A stretch of 64,000 bases of DNA from Pleurotus djamor (lineage: Eukaryota; Basidiomycota; Agaricomycetes; Agaricales; Pleurotaceae). Position numbers and translations under genes: made by a program. The DNA lies in NCBI GenBank assembly GCA_029747585.1, contig JAPEVF010000020.1, positions 62,001 to 126,000 of the forward strand. The letters run 5' to 3'. Every line of letters begins with the position of its first letter. Position 1 is the stretch's first letter. The notes beneath the pieces were generated by a model, which saw nothing but the letters and a program-made list of their open reading frames with translations, ran no database searches and was not told where the DNA came from. Shown here piece by piece: positions 24,240 through 36,323 of the stretch.

Positions 24240-25487
24240 TCATAGATTGTATATCGGGAGTAGACGTGTCAAATGCAGTGATTGCCTGCAGAGTGGACAT
24301 TCAGGCTACGTACGGTTTGGTCAATTTGCGAAAAATGGATGAGAGCCAATGATGGACTTGCCTTTTCTCTTCCCCATCCTACGATGCAACTCCAACAGAA
24401 GAGGTGCCCGCATTCCGTTGCACAACTATCCGTCCGTTCTTCTAGACAGAGAGTACAGCTCCGTGATGCTCTCACCTCCTCGGGAATGGCGCTGATGTTG
24501 AGCATCGTGCGTTCGTCTTCCTCGGCTGGTTTAGCTGGCTCGGTTTCGGGATCAACGTGGTTTATGAGTGAGGAAACTGGCTGGTCGTCGAGGTATAATT
24601 CATTGGCATTACACCGGTCGACTTCCCTTCCTTTGGAAAGTGATTCGGATCGCGATGAACGAAAGTAAGAAACCAGGCGGTGACATAGTCGAATTAGTAT
24701 AAGGACACCAAGGAGAGAGTAGGAAGGCGGTCTGATATGAGGGTTTTCGGGTATTGAAGAAATCTAAGCAACAGATGTTCAATGAGCAGCAGGTATATGT
24801 TCATACGTTTGACCAACGTACATATCGGATTCCAAGAAGGCGTTTGAGAAGATCATGATAGGTTCCCTTGAGGTAGAAGACAGCAAGATTAATCTCAGTG
24901 GCCGCCTCCAGGTATATCGGAAGAGTCTTCAGCAAGCTCGACAATGTGCGAGGTAGGGAGTCCAGCTGTGAGCTGAACCGGGAGACATAGTACGCCGGTA
25001 GTGTGGATAAAAGGACGAGGGCGACACGAGCCCGGTGGCTTGGTGCGCGTTCGGTGAATGTAGAGTGTTGCCAAGTATCCGTGTATTCTTCCCCCAGAGT
25101 TTGGATTGCTTTTGACAGGTAGAATCAGCCCTAGCGATGTATAACGAGGCGGAGGCAACGGACCTCGTCCCGTGGTCAAGCCAAAGTACATGAGCTTCGT
25201 GACCAGCTCAACTTCCTTGTCCCAGCGTGTAAGCCACCGACTTCCTGCATCATCGGTAACAATACTGTGTCTTTATTAGTAGCAAAAAATGACGATACTT
25301 ACCCAGCCAAGAACGCAGGACACTCTCCACCTGGTTCTTGAGTGATGATACATGAATTAGATCGCGTTGGTTTGCACGAACTGGATGTAGTTTCAGTCAC
25401 AGCGAGGCCTGCGGATGAGCGTAGGTGAAACATACCGATCTGTGCTTGCTGGGCAGCTGGAAACGAAGGGGGTAATGAGGAAGACAT
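24240..25487 (-). CDS. PEX10: Peroxisome biogenesis RING peroxin Pex10
   Basis: Membrane RING ubiquitin ligase of the peroxisomal Pex2-Pex10-Pex12 complex that ubiquitinates the import receptor Pex5. The N-terminus MSSSLPPSFPAAQQAQIV is typical of Pex10, followed by the Pex2/Pex12-type domain (LRSWLG, KLMYFGLTTGRG, LGEEYTDTWQHSTF) and hydrophobic stretches. The C-terminal C3HC4 RING reads CTLCLEERTDSCATECGHLF, then CWSCIVGWGREK and PECPLCRQ, ending LLPIYNL. The RING is interrupted by a 56-bp intron (24306-24361) that must use a GC donor (GCAAGT) with an AG acceptor to join REK to PECPLC. Several earlier introns were placed by eye, so internal exon borders are approximate. The gene is divergent from MGR2, with 138 bp between starts. 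Confidence 0.9.
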
Positions 25488-25625
25488 GGTATGGGGAAGG
25501 TTGAGGCTCGGGGTTCGATGTGACCGGCCTGGCCACCCCTAACTCCAGAAATCATCCCGGAGTCAGTTCCGTCTGCTCTCACTCTCGTTCACCATCACTG
25601 TTCTACGCCGCCAACTTCTGACATC
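25488..25625. promoter_or_regulatory. Divergent promoter between PEX10 and MGR2
   Basis: 138 bp lie between the two start codons, so the genes probably share control sequences. No specific site is recognised. Confidence 0.5.
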
Positions 25626-26220
25626 ATGCCCCCTCCAGTCCCTCAACATGGAAACGAGCCCTCAATCTTGCAGAAAAGTACGTACTTGCGTTGTCACTAC
25701 CTCCGTAGGTTCACTTAACGTCATGTTTGTTTTTCTGGGCCACAGTGAAGTACGTCGTGCCTCTGTCTCTTTCAGAGCCATTGTTGATGGAAACGCTGGT
25801 ATAGAATGGGTGCGCTCATGGGTGGAGGCGTAGGCCTGACGATAGGCTTCATTTTCGGTTCATATAGTATTCTGAGGTGCGTTTTCACTGGGTGAACCTG
25901 TGTCCCGGCCTGTCTTCTTCGTTTCTTAGAGGTGGTGCTGGTCCTCGAGGAGCTCTTTCGACACTGTCACAATACATGCTTAGTAGCGCTGCTACGTTTG
26001 GGTTCTTCCTATCAATCGGTTCGGTGTGTATCACGTTTGCATGAAGGTTTTCATTCGCTCATCGTAGTTATTGTAGGTCATTCGCACGGATACAGTGCTT
26101 CCACCTCACTACCAAGCCATTCAAACTCAACTGACTCCGGCCATGGTGTTACGGTCGAGAGCGGAAGGTGCACGACTTGTGCGCGAGAGATGGGAAGCAG
26201 AGAAGAGTCGTCAAGCATGA
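25626..26220 (+). CDS. MGR2: Mgr2/Romo1-type subunit of the TIM23 inner-membrane translocase, with a 4-nt exon
   Basis: Small mitochondrial inner-membrane protein that gates lateral release of preproteins at TIM23. Exons are 25626-25677, 25746-25749, 25805-25876, 25930-26023 and 26077-26220, total 366 nt or 121 residues. Two hydrophobic segments with glycine patterns are seen: GALMGGGVGLTIGFIFGSYS and LSSAATFGFFLSIGSVIR, separated by LRGGAGPRGALSTLSQYM, the family hallmark. The family motif KMKMG is produced only if a 4-nt exon (TGAA, 25746-25749) is included between two canonical GT-AG introns of 68 and 55 bp. Skipping it leads to a stop within about ten codons. The gene converges on SmE, with about 230 bp between stop codons. 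Confidence 0.9.
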
Positions 26221-26448
26221 TGCATCGAGTTCAGTACATATTTCGGAGGTGCATGATGCATTTCACTTCAAAAACTGTTTGCGTTGGTGCAAAACGAACG
26301 CGTACCAATCAATTTAATACTAGTATCTTGTCAAGAACTACTTGCTTTTGTCGTACGTTTCGGGGATTGGGGAGCTGTCGTACGCCTTACCACAACATCT
26401 TATTTTTCGAAAGCAAGTTACAGGGTTTCTGGGGTCTGAAAAATAGTC

Positions 26449-27044
26449 TCACACGACTTGTTGTATCAAAGTAATGTTGTCCCCTTTGAGAAGAATGCGA
26501 CCTGTAATGCCATGAGCTCGAGTTCCAGAAGAATGAAGAGTGATGTGACACACCTAGCTCTCGCCTTGGTTTTGCGTCCTTGACAAAGACCTCTGCAGCG
26601 TCGTCTATCACGAGGTTCATGAACTCGTCGAATCCCTACAAGAAACGAGGTCTGGTCAGCATCAGGTTCTCGATTCCACGCATAGGGATACGAGAAGAAA
26701 AGTAGAGGACGTCGGTGGCATGATAAGATATGGTATTATCCGATCCAAGCCTTCAAGAAACCATTTCAACACCCATCGACGGTGAGGGGAACGTGAGGAA
26801 CAGGACGCACAATGATTTGGCCCTCAATACGCATCTCGATGTTGTCATATAGCCATATTACGACTTTAGTTCTCTGTGAACCAGGTAAGAGATTGTAAAC
26901 CCGGTTGATCAGGATGCACACATACTTGTTGGAGATTTTTGAAGATGACATTCTGTAGCGTAAAATCAGAGAGCAGAAAAGATGCGGGTAATGAGTAAAA
27001 CGTACGATGGGCTGCACCATCACGCGTTGCTGACGTCCCGACAT
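26449..27044 (-). CDS. SME1: Small nuclear ribonucleoprotein SmE
   Basis: Core Sm protein of the spliceosomal U1, U2, U4 and U5 snRNPs. Five exons read MSGRQQRVMVQPI, NVIFKNLQQ, RTKVVIWLYDNIEMRIEGQI plus I, GFDEFMNLVIDDAAEVFVKD plus AKPRRELG, and RILLKGDNITLIQQVV, about 90 residues, the usual size. Sm1 (VWLYDNIEMRIEG..GFDEFMNLVIDDA) and Sm2 (LLKGDNITLI) are both intact. The start at 27044 is fixed by the conserved MSGR..VMVQPI. Introns are 50-70 bp with GT-AG borders. Confidence 0.95.
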
Positions 27045-27384
27045 GATTAGCGAAAGTACGTGGAATGAGAAGAGGACAGAAGTTGGACAGAAGTTGGAGT
27101 TGAGGGGACTGTGGCCAAATTGAGTCGGAGATTCAAAAATGGTGGCCTTTGACCATGGAAATGTTCGGGCGGAGACCTAAAGTGTCGGTTTGTCTTTGCA
27201 GTGGCCTGGGAGCCCTTCCGCTACCAAAAAGTCGATTCCTCATAGCGTCACGACCACGCGCGGCATTTATACTAGGCAAGTCATTTAGCAGGACGCGTCT
27301 CAACACTTGCAACATTGTCGTGTCGGCCACTCCACATTCTTTCTCTCTTACCATTATCACCTTTTTCTCGTTCGGTTCTCAATT

Positions 27385-29861
27385 ATGGCTCGCGCAACGC
27401 GGTCCAATGCCCATAATCAAGAAAAGGAATCTTCTTCCACTACCACCACCACCACGCCAGCTTCACCCACTCGCGCAAAACACAGCTCAAAGAAACGAAA
27501 ACGTGCATCTCAACCAGATGAAGAAGATGAGCCCTCTACGAAACAGCCCAAAACTGATAACGCAGCGACACAAGAGGAGAAGGACGCTGCAGCCGGTAGT
27601 CCGGATGAGGAAGTCGCTCAGTCTCAGACCAAGACGCGACCATCCATCCCACATGCTGGAGACACACCCATTCGCTTGGAAGATGCTACAAAAATACTGG
27701 AGATACTAGAGGTGTACGTGCCAATTACGATGATAGTTTACCCTATAATCTGACTTGACTCAGTATCGACACGCAAGGATTACTTGATCGTGTATTCCCC
27801 CTGGCTGAAGACACTTCAACATCAACGCCCTCGTATCGCTCATTGCGTTGGTTGTTGACTGGGGACCCTACTCCGTCAAAGCTTTCCGTTCTCCGTGTAA
27901 GTTTCTGAAATACCATTTCGCGACTTTCTTCTCACCGGAAAATACAGTCCGCCGTCCAACATCTAGTACCCATTTCCCATTCACGCTCCAAACCTTCCAA
28001 ACCTGCCACCCAACAGCGCCGTTTCTGCGATATTGCACTCTCTCTCCTAGACCAAGCTTCATTTCACAATGTTGAAATCCCTCCCGACCTCGAATCAGTA
28101 TTGCCCGAAGTCCACTCCGACGATGACGACATTGCCAGTATCCAACTGGCTTCCCCTCGACAACAGAAACGTTATGCTCTGAAACAGAAGTTGCCCACAG
28201 GAGATTGGTGGACTTCCCTCAGCAGTGATGTATCTGATCCCGAGCAGATTAGGAATTTAACGGCAGGGTACGCCGAACTCGTCGTCAGCTTACCCGCGCC
28301 GTCAAGACCAACCGAGATAGCGGTGGCTTCATCATCCTCGAAATCCACACCTTCGAGCACAACATCCGTGGTCCCGAGTCTGGGAAGTTACACGTACCTC
28401 AGGGCCATTCCTCCGAAGACGGGACCAGCCAAGCTACACAAACGGACAACCGGAAGCTTCTTGGATTATGGCGTTAACGCTAGCTTCGCCCCGTCGTTTA
28501 CCCAGGATGGGACGGAGATAGGCAGGGAGGAGCTCGGCGAGTTGTTGTACAGAAAGGAGCAAAGTAGGCGAGAGCGGGCAGCAGAATTGCTCGATGCGAG
28601 CCTCCAAGAGCAAGACGATGTTATGGAGATCGACCCCGTTCTCTCCAGATCGGAAGCTGCCAAGTCAACCGTGGAGGATGTGGTCGACATTGACCATTGC
28701 TTGAAGGATTTATTACCGCCAGAGGAGATTGAGGGAATCAAATCTGCATTGTGCAGCTTGGAACTTGAAACGGCCGTACAGGAGCTGCTCGAACGGAATA
28801 GCCGAGCGTTGGTCCGCTTACAAGACCTGCAGAAGGCGCGTTTGCAGAAGGGAGTGACCGTGGTTGACTCTGGCTCGGAAGAACTGGAGACAGGTGAGTT
28901 CTGCTTACCTGTAATATTCAGTAACCTTGGTTCTAACGTGAATGTAGCGCAAGCTATCATGGATTCCCTCGAGTTACTAGCGTCTCTACGTCCGAGATCG
29001 TCGAAAGATGGACCAGATGTCGCTCCTCTCATTCCATCACCCGCCCTTCTTCGCGTCCTCCATCGAACACTGCCAATTCAGGCCTCACCTGGCTGGAATG
29101 GCACCTTGCCTAGTACATCCAAGACGGCAGTTCATGACAATACGACTGTTAAAATCAAGCCTGGCGCGGTTGTTTCCACGCCCGCGGCCACAACCGTCCC
29201 TACCCCCACTCCCGCTGCCGCTGGAGGTAATTACTACCCGTATGGTACTTACCCCAATACTGCACAGCAATACCGACCCCCAGTTGCGTCGTCGTACTCC
29301 TTCAAATCGCAAGCCCCCACTTCTTATTATCCGCCTGCCTATGCTACCCAACCACAGCAAGGTGCTCAACAAACACAACCATATGGACAACAGATGACCT
29401 ACCTGAACGGTACCTCTGGTCAGATGCAGTACGGATCATGGTACAACTATTCGTCACAATATGGAGCCGTCGCTGGAGGCAGCAACTCTGGCCGCGGCAC
29501 GCCCACTCAGACTGCCATTATCCCGACTGCGAATTCCTACGGAAGCTTCTTCACTTCCACTTCGAATGCCCAGACTCCAGGACAAGTGCCGAGGACACCT
29601 GCGGTGGCAAACACCGTGACGAGCAAAGGTTATCCAACACAACCAATCGGTCAGTCTGCATGGCCGACCACAGCAGTGAATGGATATGGTGTCGTTGGAC
29701 AACCAACGCTCCCTGCGCACCTCCGAAGCTCCGCGGTTCCCAGCACCCCTGGGACCCCCTCTCCTGGGACGCCTACTATACCCCTCGTACCTGGAGCTTA
29801 CCAGCAGCAAACTCCTTACTATTCTGCCTTCCAACAACCTTCTGCCGCCCCCGCTCGGTAG
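27385..29861 (+). CDS. Uncharacterised protein, nuclear-looking, low-complexity C-terminus
   Basis: I do not recognise a named family. Four exons (27385-27713, 27764-27896, 27948-28893, 28948-29861) join in frame to 773 residues. The N-terminus is Ser/Thr/Lys-rich with a likely nuclear localisation signal (KKRKRA, about residue 36). The middle looks globular: EDATKILEILEVIDTQGLLD, a tract TTGSFLDYGVNASFAPSFTQ, and a charged helical part RKEQSRRERAAELLDASLQE. The C-terminal 250 residues are rich in Tyr, Pro, Gln, Ser and Thr (YYPYGTYPNTAQQYRPP), as in prion-like or transcription-related proteins. A chromatin or transcription role is only a guess from composition. Gene-level coding evidence is strong: long open exons and exact splice phases. 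Confidence 0.75.
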
Positions 29862-31034
29862 CCTTGATTCCTCAACCTTCCCTCAAGAATCACCCGCCCC
29901 TCTTCCTCTTCTCTTGGTCCCCTTTTTGTTCTTCGGACTGGGTTTGGCACATGCCTCTGTTTTTCTTACGTTTCACCTTTCTTCCGTGCATTCGAGTTCC
30001 CAGTTAGCATATTCAAGAGTGATGTGTGAGGCAACAACAACTCCTACTGTCTAGAATTGTATACATTATGTCACCAAGTAAATCATTAGTTTTTTATGTA
30101 TACGATACTTACACTTACGCGGTTATATGGCACCTTACAGTCTCAATAGTAACATCGTGGTTTTTCGTCGTCAAGGACGTGGGTCCTTTTGGAAGGTTTA
30201 CGAAACGGCGCATGGGTGAGTGGATTTAGTCTTGGTCTTCCTTTCATCCATCCTTATGTGTGTAATGCAACCACGTACAGACCACCCCACTTCCCCGTCG
30301 TGTGTCCCATCGCATCCTTCAGTGCATGCTACGTATCCCGTCGCAAAACGTTATATGACCCAAGCAGTCATGTCCACCAGTGTACGGTCCGTCGCGCCGA
30401 CAAACCCCAGATGTAACAGTTGATAATTGATGGATATCCAGATACAGATGATGTCGGCGTAAACGTACTGCCTTCAGGCGTTCACCTCAAACGACCAATC
30501 TATCTTTCCATTCGCCTCCCAATTATTAATTTCCACCCTTCGTTCCCCTTCGACTTCACTTTGCGCTCCTTGGAAGGGATCCCAGACCTAATTAACCTTT
30601 GTAATAGCTTTTCAGGAGTACCAGCGTCGTGTGTCCAATTCACATGCAGGTTGTCAGGTTGCTGCATCATGTTATACACGCTTCCGACTTTGACTCCTCA
30701 AAATCTCCAACGGACCTTTTCCTCGCATACTCCCGCGCTCATAGGGCATTAGACACCCAGTTTATGCACTTGACACCAGGCCCAGGGTTCTTCTATCATA
30801 GAGCCTTTGAGTCTTTATATCACCCACACGTGTATTCCGCGAGGTAAATGCCTAGTCGCTTACCAGGTCGCGGATGTATACTTAGGTGAATCCCTTCCCT
30901 ACCTGCCCTGTGCCCTACCCCCTACTTACTCTTTCCTTTCCGCTTCCATCGCTTTGGCATCCTTTGCAGCATAGACTCTATTACCATCCCAGTCAGTCGT
31001 GTGCGCCGCTATTTGCCATTCCGATTCAAGTGTC
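29862..31034. other. Intergenic region, no gene seen
   Basis: About 1.2 kb between two plus-strand genes. Short open frames here (under 115 codons) show no motif or splice continuity. I see no repeat, tRNA or mobile element. Confidence 0.4.
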
Positions 31035-32708
31035 ATGGCGGTATGTTCCTGAGTCCTAGTTCCCTCTTTCGCTCTGATGCTGATAGCTCTTTGTGTGTAG
31101 GACGTTGATCCCTTGGTCATCGAGGAAATGAGCTGGCTGAACACTGGCATTGACGCCGATATTCCCATACCAGTGTCTCCAATGACAGATGTTAGTGCTC
31201 TCGCGATTCCGTCTCATTAGGGCGATTTATTCAGCCTACAGCAGGATTGGAGGAACCCGATAACTACTACAAAGTCGAACCCAATAGCAATCCCTTCTTC
31301 GGTACGTCTTATTCCCTTGGCCAAAATTTCGCTCACAGGCAACTAAATGTCGCCCTGTTATGATTGTAAAGTCCGCACCAAGACCGTTCCCAACTCGGAG
31401 TTCAATGGAGGATGTGAGCATCATACATGACGAATCCAGTTTCCCAGTAAGTCCCGCTCGAAATGTGCTGTATAAACCCCTCCCGGTTTCTGAACTTTCC
31501 ATGTCCCTCAAAAGACACCCTTACTGCCGATGTCCATACCTCCCTCAGTAACCCCGCCAAGGCCCCGAAGGTCTCAACGGCCAATTTCTCCGACCCACGC
31601 GCTGCCAATCTCACAGTCGGCTCCCAGTGACATATATATACCGTCCCAATCCACGTCCCCTCGCATAATTTCCCCACCNAAACCGGCACATCGCTCTGAA
31701 TGGCTTTACCGTCGACCGAATTATCCCCGTACCCAATCCGTTACTTCGCCGCCTCCAAACGAGACAATGACACTCCCACCCCCACCCAATCAGCCTCACA
31801 CGACTCCTCATTGCCGATCAATTTCTGCCGACCACCAGGAAAATTGGTCTTTGGCTATCCGGCCAAGGTCTAAAGGAGGACGATCGATACCAATACTTGA
31901 GACCTCCGTTATGCGACCTNCCACGAAATACCGACGGTCCTCTGTCTCTTCNGTGTCNTCGTCGACGAATGCATCGACCTCGTCAAGGCCAGAAACGCCT
32001 TCTTCACCGGTGCATCGTGGGCGATACAGACATCCTGGACCTTCGAAGTCAATATTAACTCGGACATCTTCCAATGCAACGAAGAGTTCTTCATTATCAA
32101 CCTCGTGCAACAAGTCCGTCAAGTTCGTAGAAGTGCCCACAATCCACCATGCCAGTGTTGGATACTGGGACGTGGATGATGACGTCGATATGGATAGCAC
32201 TGATTCGTGCATTCGAGAGGATGACGAAATGAGTGTTGATATGGATGCGGATNCAGATTCACGTATCAGCNTATCACCGCGGAGTCCCTCTTCCGCAAAG
32301 AANACAAAAAGGAAAACGACAAAGATTGGCAAATTCCTACTGCGCAAAGGCTCNCCAACGCTTTCTCGTCCATCGATATCAGGNCCTTTTGCTCTCGGCA
32401 GCTTAAGGAAACCTGAACCCTCACAACACCAACTACCCCCACTTCCTTTCGCCCTCGATGGGACTAGCATAAGATCCGTGTCGACTACGGCTTCGCTGTC
32501 CAGAGGGTCTTCCCATTCCCATTCGTCTTCCGTNCCTTTGCGTCCAGCCCCTTCCCTAGAAAGCTTTCGAAGNGTTCGGAGCACTGGTGCCCGTAGNACT
32601 CGAAGCTTAGGAAGTGTACGAAGTACAGGGAGTACTGGGAAGTTTAGATCCTGGCTGGCACGTATGGGGTTGAATTTTAGAGCAGAGATGGGCTGTGCCG
32701 TCTCTTAA
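31035..32708 (+). CDS. Uncharacterised Ser/Pro/Arg-rich protein
   Basis: No family recognised. Five exons (31035-31040, 31101-31190, 31242-31301, 31372-31446, 31515-32708) join in frame to 474 residues. The first exon is only ATG GCG. The second gives DVDPLVIEEMSWLNTGIDAD. Most of the protein is disordered-looking and rich in Ser, Pro, Thr and Arg, with an acidic patch (YWDVDDDVDMDSTDSC) and a C-terminal run of Arg-Ser-Thr-Gly repeats (RSTGARXTRSLGSVRSTGST) before a final FRSWLARMGLNFRAEMGCAV. About ten unresolved bases (N) lie in the last exon; each keeps the frame, so they look like ambiguous calls, not indels. Initiation at the later ATG at 31530 is an alternative. Confidence 0.6.
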
Positions 32709-33712
32709 CATTGTTAGACGTCGACCATGCATGGCGTGCTTGACATTAGATTTTGCTTGACGCCTGAGCTTGAACCTTGTGTTCACTTCGTTCCTCGGAT
32801 TTTGCCCTTTTCATCGCNTGTGATGGACAATTCTTCTNNNACTTCNACNCACTTTGTTCACTTACGAAGTCTAGCACGNTTACGGATTANATCGACATTG
32901 ATTTCACGTACTTATTCATCACTTATGTTGTATAACGNTACACGANATGGAATTCACNCTATGCATNNCAAGGAGTAGCATGTGCGAGATCGTCTAGGTC
33001 CTAATACCCGAATTGAAATCGACAGGCNTAGGACTGACATCCGAGATCGACATCCATCTAACACGCAAAACCACCTCTTCTGATCCTGGAGCGCCATACA
33101 ATGTCGGTACCCTCCTGAAGAGGAAAGTATCCGTCGCAGATCCTCGAATATCGTGAATGTTCGTAGACAATATCGAAGATGGACGGAAGAACGTGTTGGG
33201 AAGGTCAAAAAAGGGTCCTTGGCGGGATTCTTATAGGGCGGGCCCTTGTTTGTCCCAAGGTTCTAGTGCTAACACGCCTTGATCAGAGCCTCGTCGCCAG
33301 CCCCGTNGGTAAGTCGCTCTTTGTATNACGAGCGTAGCAAGGAACGCTAATCGTGAGGCTCCCCCGGTCTTTTCGCACCATTNCAGAGTCCAGACATGTC
33401 TATCCAGCCTCTTACCGACAATCTTTCGCGTGAGGTCTTGGCATTTTCCGAATGGCAGAGTTCANGCGAGCGCTGTGTTTTTTCTGCCTATGGAAAGTGT
33501 CAAATGTCGCCTGATCATTAGCTCGGATACGCTTCTTATCCCATTTGAATGGCNANCTTCCACGCCAGCTGCTGATAAGCCTTGATGCGGACATGGAGAG
33601 GCTCCCAGCAGACGGTGCCCTCATTGCCCCAAAGGCTATTTTTAAGTTCCTTATAAGTAATACGGGAAACTAATGCCATCCAGTTGCAACCCTCCTGCGG
33701 CNCTNTTAGCAA
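32709..33712. other. N-rich intergenic region, no gene supported
   Basis: About 1 kb holding roughly twenty unresolved bases. I see no motif-bearing frame, and the Ns prevent judging short exons. It leads into the permease gene. Confidence 0.4.
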
Positions 33713-36323
33713 ATGGGNTCCTCCTCCGAGTACGACTATGCTGACGAAAAGAAAGTGCAGCAGAAAGTGGCTGTCTCCGCNAGGGAAGTCGACACTGGTG
33801 CCCTCCTNGCNGGNGGCGATTCAGAGCTTGATCCNGCAGAGGCCCTACGCATCAGGTACGCGTTTCTCTGGTTNTCCTTGGCTCACTATGTCATCTAACA
33901 CCGACCGCTGTNCAGGAANAAAATTGACAGAAATATCCTGCCTTTAATGTGTAGTAAGTGCTCTTTGTCGCTTAGACTTCTCGTGCGGCATCTTCGTTGA
34001 CACATTGTCACTATGCAGTCCTTTACTGGTTCGTGCAACTATGCATTCCCTCAGAGAAGTCCTTACGCCCAGCATCAGGATCCAGTTCATGGATAAAACG
34101 ACCTTGGGTAGCTCCGCGATCCTTGGAATCCGGTATGTGTTTCATCACATCTTCCCAAAGGTCGCCGTTACTCATCCCTTATCAGCGAGGCTACGCATCT
34201 CACCACCAACCAGTACGATCCCTTTCTCCAATCAACATTCTCATGAGATTTCTCATGCCGTCACCTACAGGTATAATTGGTACGTCTTTGTCGACCAACA
34301 TGGTAGGAACAGATACGACCCTTCTCATCTAGGCTTGGCACCATCTTCTATCTAAGCTACCTCGCGTTCGAATATCCCCAGAACTTGGCGCTGCAGCGGT
34401 TTCCCGTTGGTAAATGGATGAGGCAATTATTCCGTTCCGTTCTTATCCCAATGGTCTGTGCTGACTTGCCGNTTTTTTGTTCCCCACACGGCAGTTTTAA
34501 CATTACCGTATGGGCAATAGCACTATGTGCCCATGCGGCATGCAAAGATTTTGGCGGTTTGTTCGCCGTCAGATTCGTTCTCGGCATGTGCGAAGGGTCT
34601 ATCACCGCTGGGTTCATGATTGTTAGCTCCATGTTCTATACGAGGACCGAGCAGACTCTCAGAGTTGGATACTGGTGTTCGTACTCTGCAACTTCTCCAT
34701 AACCTTCCAATTGATTCCCTTTCGTGTAGTTTTAATGAATGGCACAGGTAATGCTTGTACATTGACTCGGGCATCACGTCCATCCACTGATGTCGTATGC
34801 GTTCAGCCCAAATCATCTCAGGCTTCATCAGCTTCGGGAGTCTCCACATCAAGACCGGTCGCTTCGCACCTTGGCAATGGTGAGTTCCACCTTCCATCGT
34901 TAGCTCCTCGGCCCCCTTACACCTTCTGCGATGCACTGAGAAACACCTCCACTTGCAGGTTGATGATCATCACCGGAATCCTCACAATTTTGACCGCCAT
35001 CGCCTTCTGGTGTGTATACCACCTCCTACCTACGTGGTGCCGAATATCTACTGACGAAGTTTCCTATTATCTAAATGTGTTGGTTTAGGTTATTATTCCC
35101 TGACTCACCTACCAACGCTTGGTTCCTCACTCCAGATGAGAGGATCAAAGCTGTGCAGCGCATCAAGGTGAGAAGGTGCACGTCGTGGTCGTCGCTCGTC
35201 GCTAACAACCCCATTTTCTCGCGTACCACAGGAGAACCAAACTGGTGTCGAGAATAAGCACTTCAAGAAGGATCAGTGAGTTTTCAATCACTCCACCCTC
35301 GACAATGACACCGGAATAACATCCAAAATCTCCAAGGATGATCGAAGCCCTTCTTGACCCCAAGACATGGCTTTTCGCGCTCTTCTCTGCTCTTGACAAC
35401 GTTCCAAACTCGCTGACCAACCAACGTCAAATCATCGTCTCCGGGTTCGGTTTCACACCACTTCAAACCACCTTGCTGGGTTGCGTCGATGGTGTAGTGG
35501 AGATTGTCACCATTTTCACTGGCGTGCATATCGCTGCTCACTTCCCGAATAGTCGAGCATATGTGGGGTTTTTGTATATGGTGCCGAATCTCCTGGGGGT
35601 ATTCCTCGTCAACTTCCTGTCTTGGGAAAACAAAATTGGGTTGCTGTTCAGTGTTTGGCTAACAGGTCAGTTAATCACCTCCATATAGCCTTCCGTTTAT
35701 TCTTCATCTGCCCTTCACTCAACGTTTTCGGACTGTTCACTATAGGTGTTGGCACTACCGGGTTTGTCCTTGCACTTTCATGGCTATCAAGCGTTACAGC
35801 AGGACACACTAAACGAGTAACCACGAATGCTATTATGCTTTCAGCATACTGCATCGGTAACTCTGCGGGTCCGTTCATGTGGCAAGCTCAATATCGGCCT
35901 CGGTCAGTCATGAGTCTCTATACGCTTCCTCGTCCACATGCTGACTGGTACCTTATCCCCCGTATACCCGTCCATCCATCATCCATCGTCAACCCCATAC
36001 CCAATCACTCGCGTCGTTTACTCCATCCTCACCCCTTCGACCGCATCCCTTATCTACACCCTCAACCCAACATAAACAGTAACCACATCCCCTGGATCAT
36101 CATCGGCATCTGCTATGCCTGTTGCATGGCTCTCCTCCTCCTCATCCGCCTCCTCCTCTCCCGCGAGAACAAACGCCGCGAAACCGAATCTCACGACTCC
36201 ACTTACGACGATATCTACGTTGAGACGACGACCGCCGAAGGAGAGACTGTGACTGTTAAAGTAGCGAAAGAGTTTTTGGATCTTACTGATATACAGAATC
36301 GGGATTTTAGGTATGTATTGTAG
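33713..36323 (+). CDS. MFS transporter, allantoate permease (Dal5/Tna1) family
   Basis: Predicted plasma-membrane anion/proton symporter of the ACS family, whose members import allantoate, nicotinate, vitamins or small carboxylates; the substrate is unknown. Motifs in order are KKIDRNILPLMC, ILYWIQFMDKTTLGSSAILG, NQYNWLGTIFYLSYLAFEYP with QNLALQRFPVGKWM, RFVLGMCEGSITAGFMIVSS, FLMNGTAQIISGFISFGSLH, LFFPDSPTNAWFLTPDERIK, YCIGNSAGPFMWQAQYRPRN, and the family-type end LTDIQNRDFRYVL. The many introns include two micro-exons: 34019-34028 (10 nt) and 34271-34279 (9 nt, GTATAATTG). The intron after KWMS uses a GC donor (34423). The start at 33713 gives MGSSSEYDYADEKK. Several Ns lie in exon 1 and elsewhere but keep the frame. 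Confidence 0.85.
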
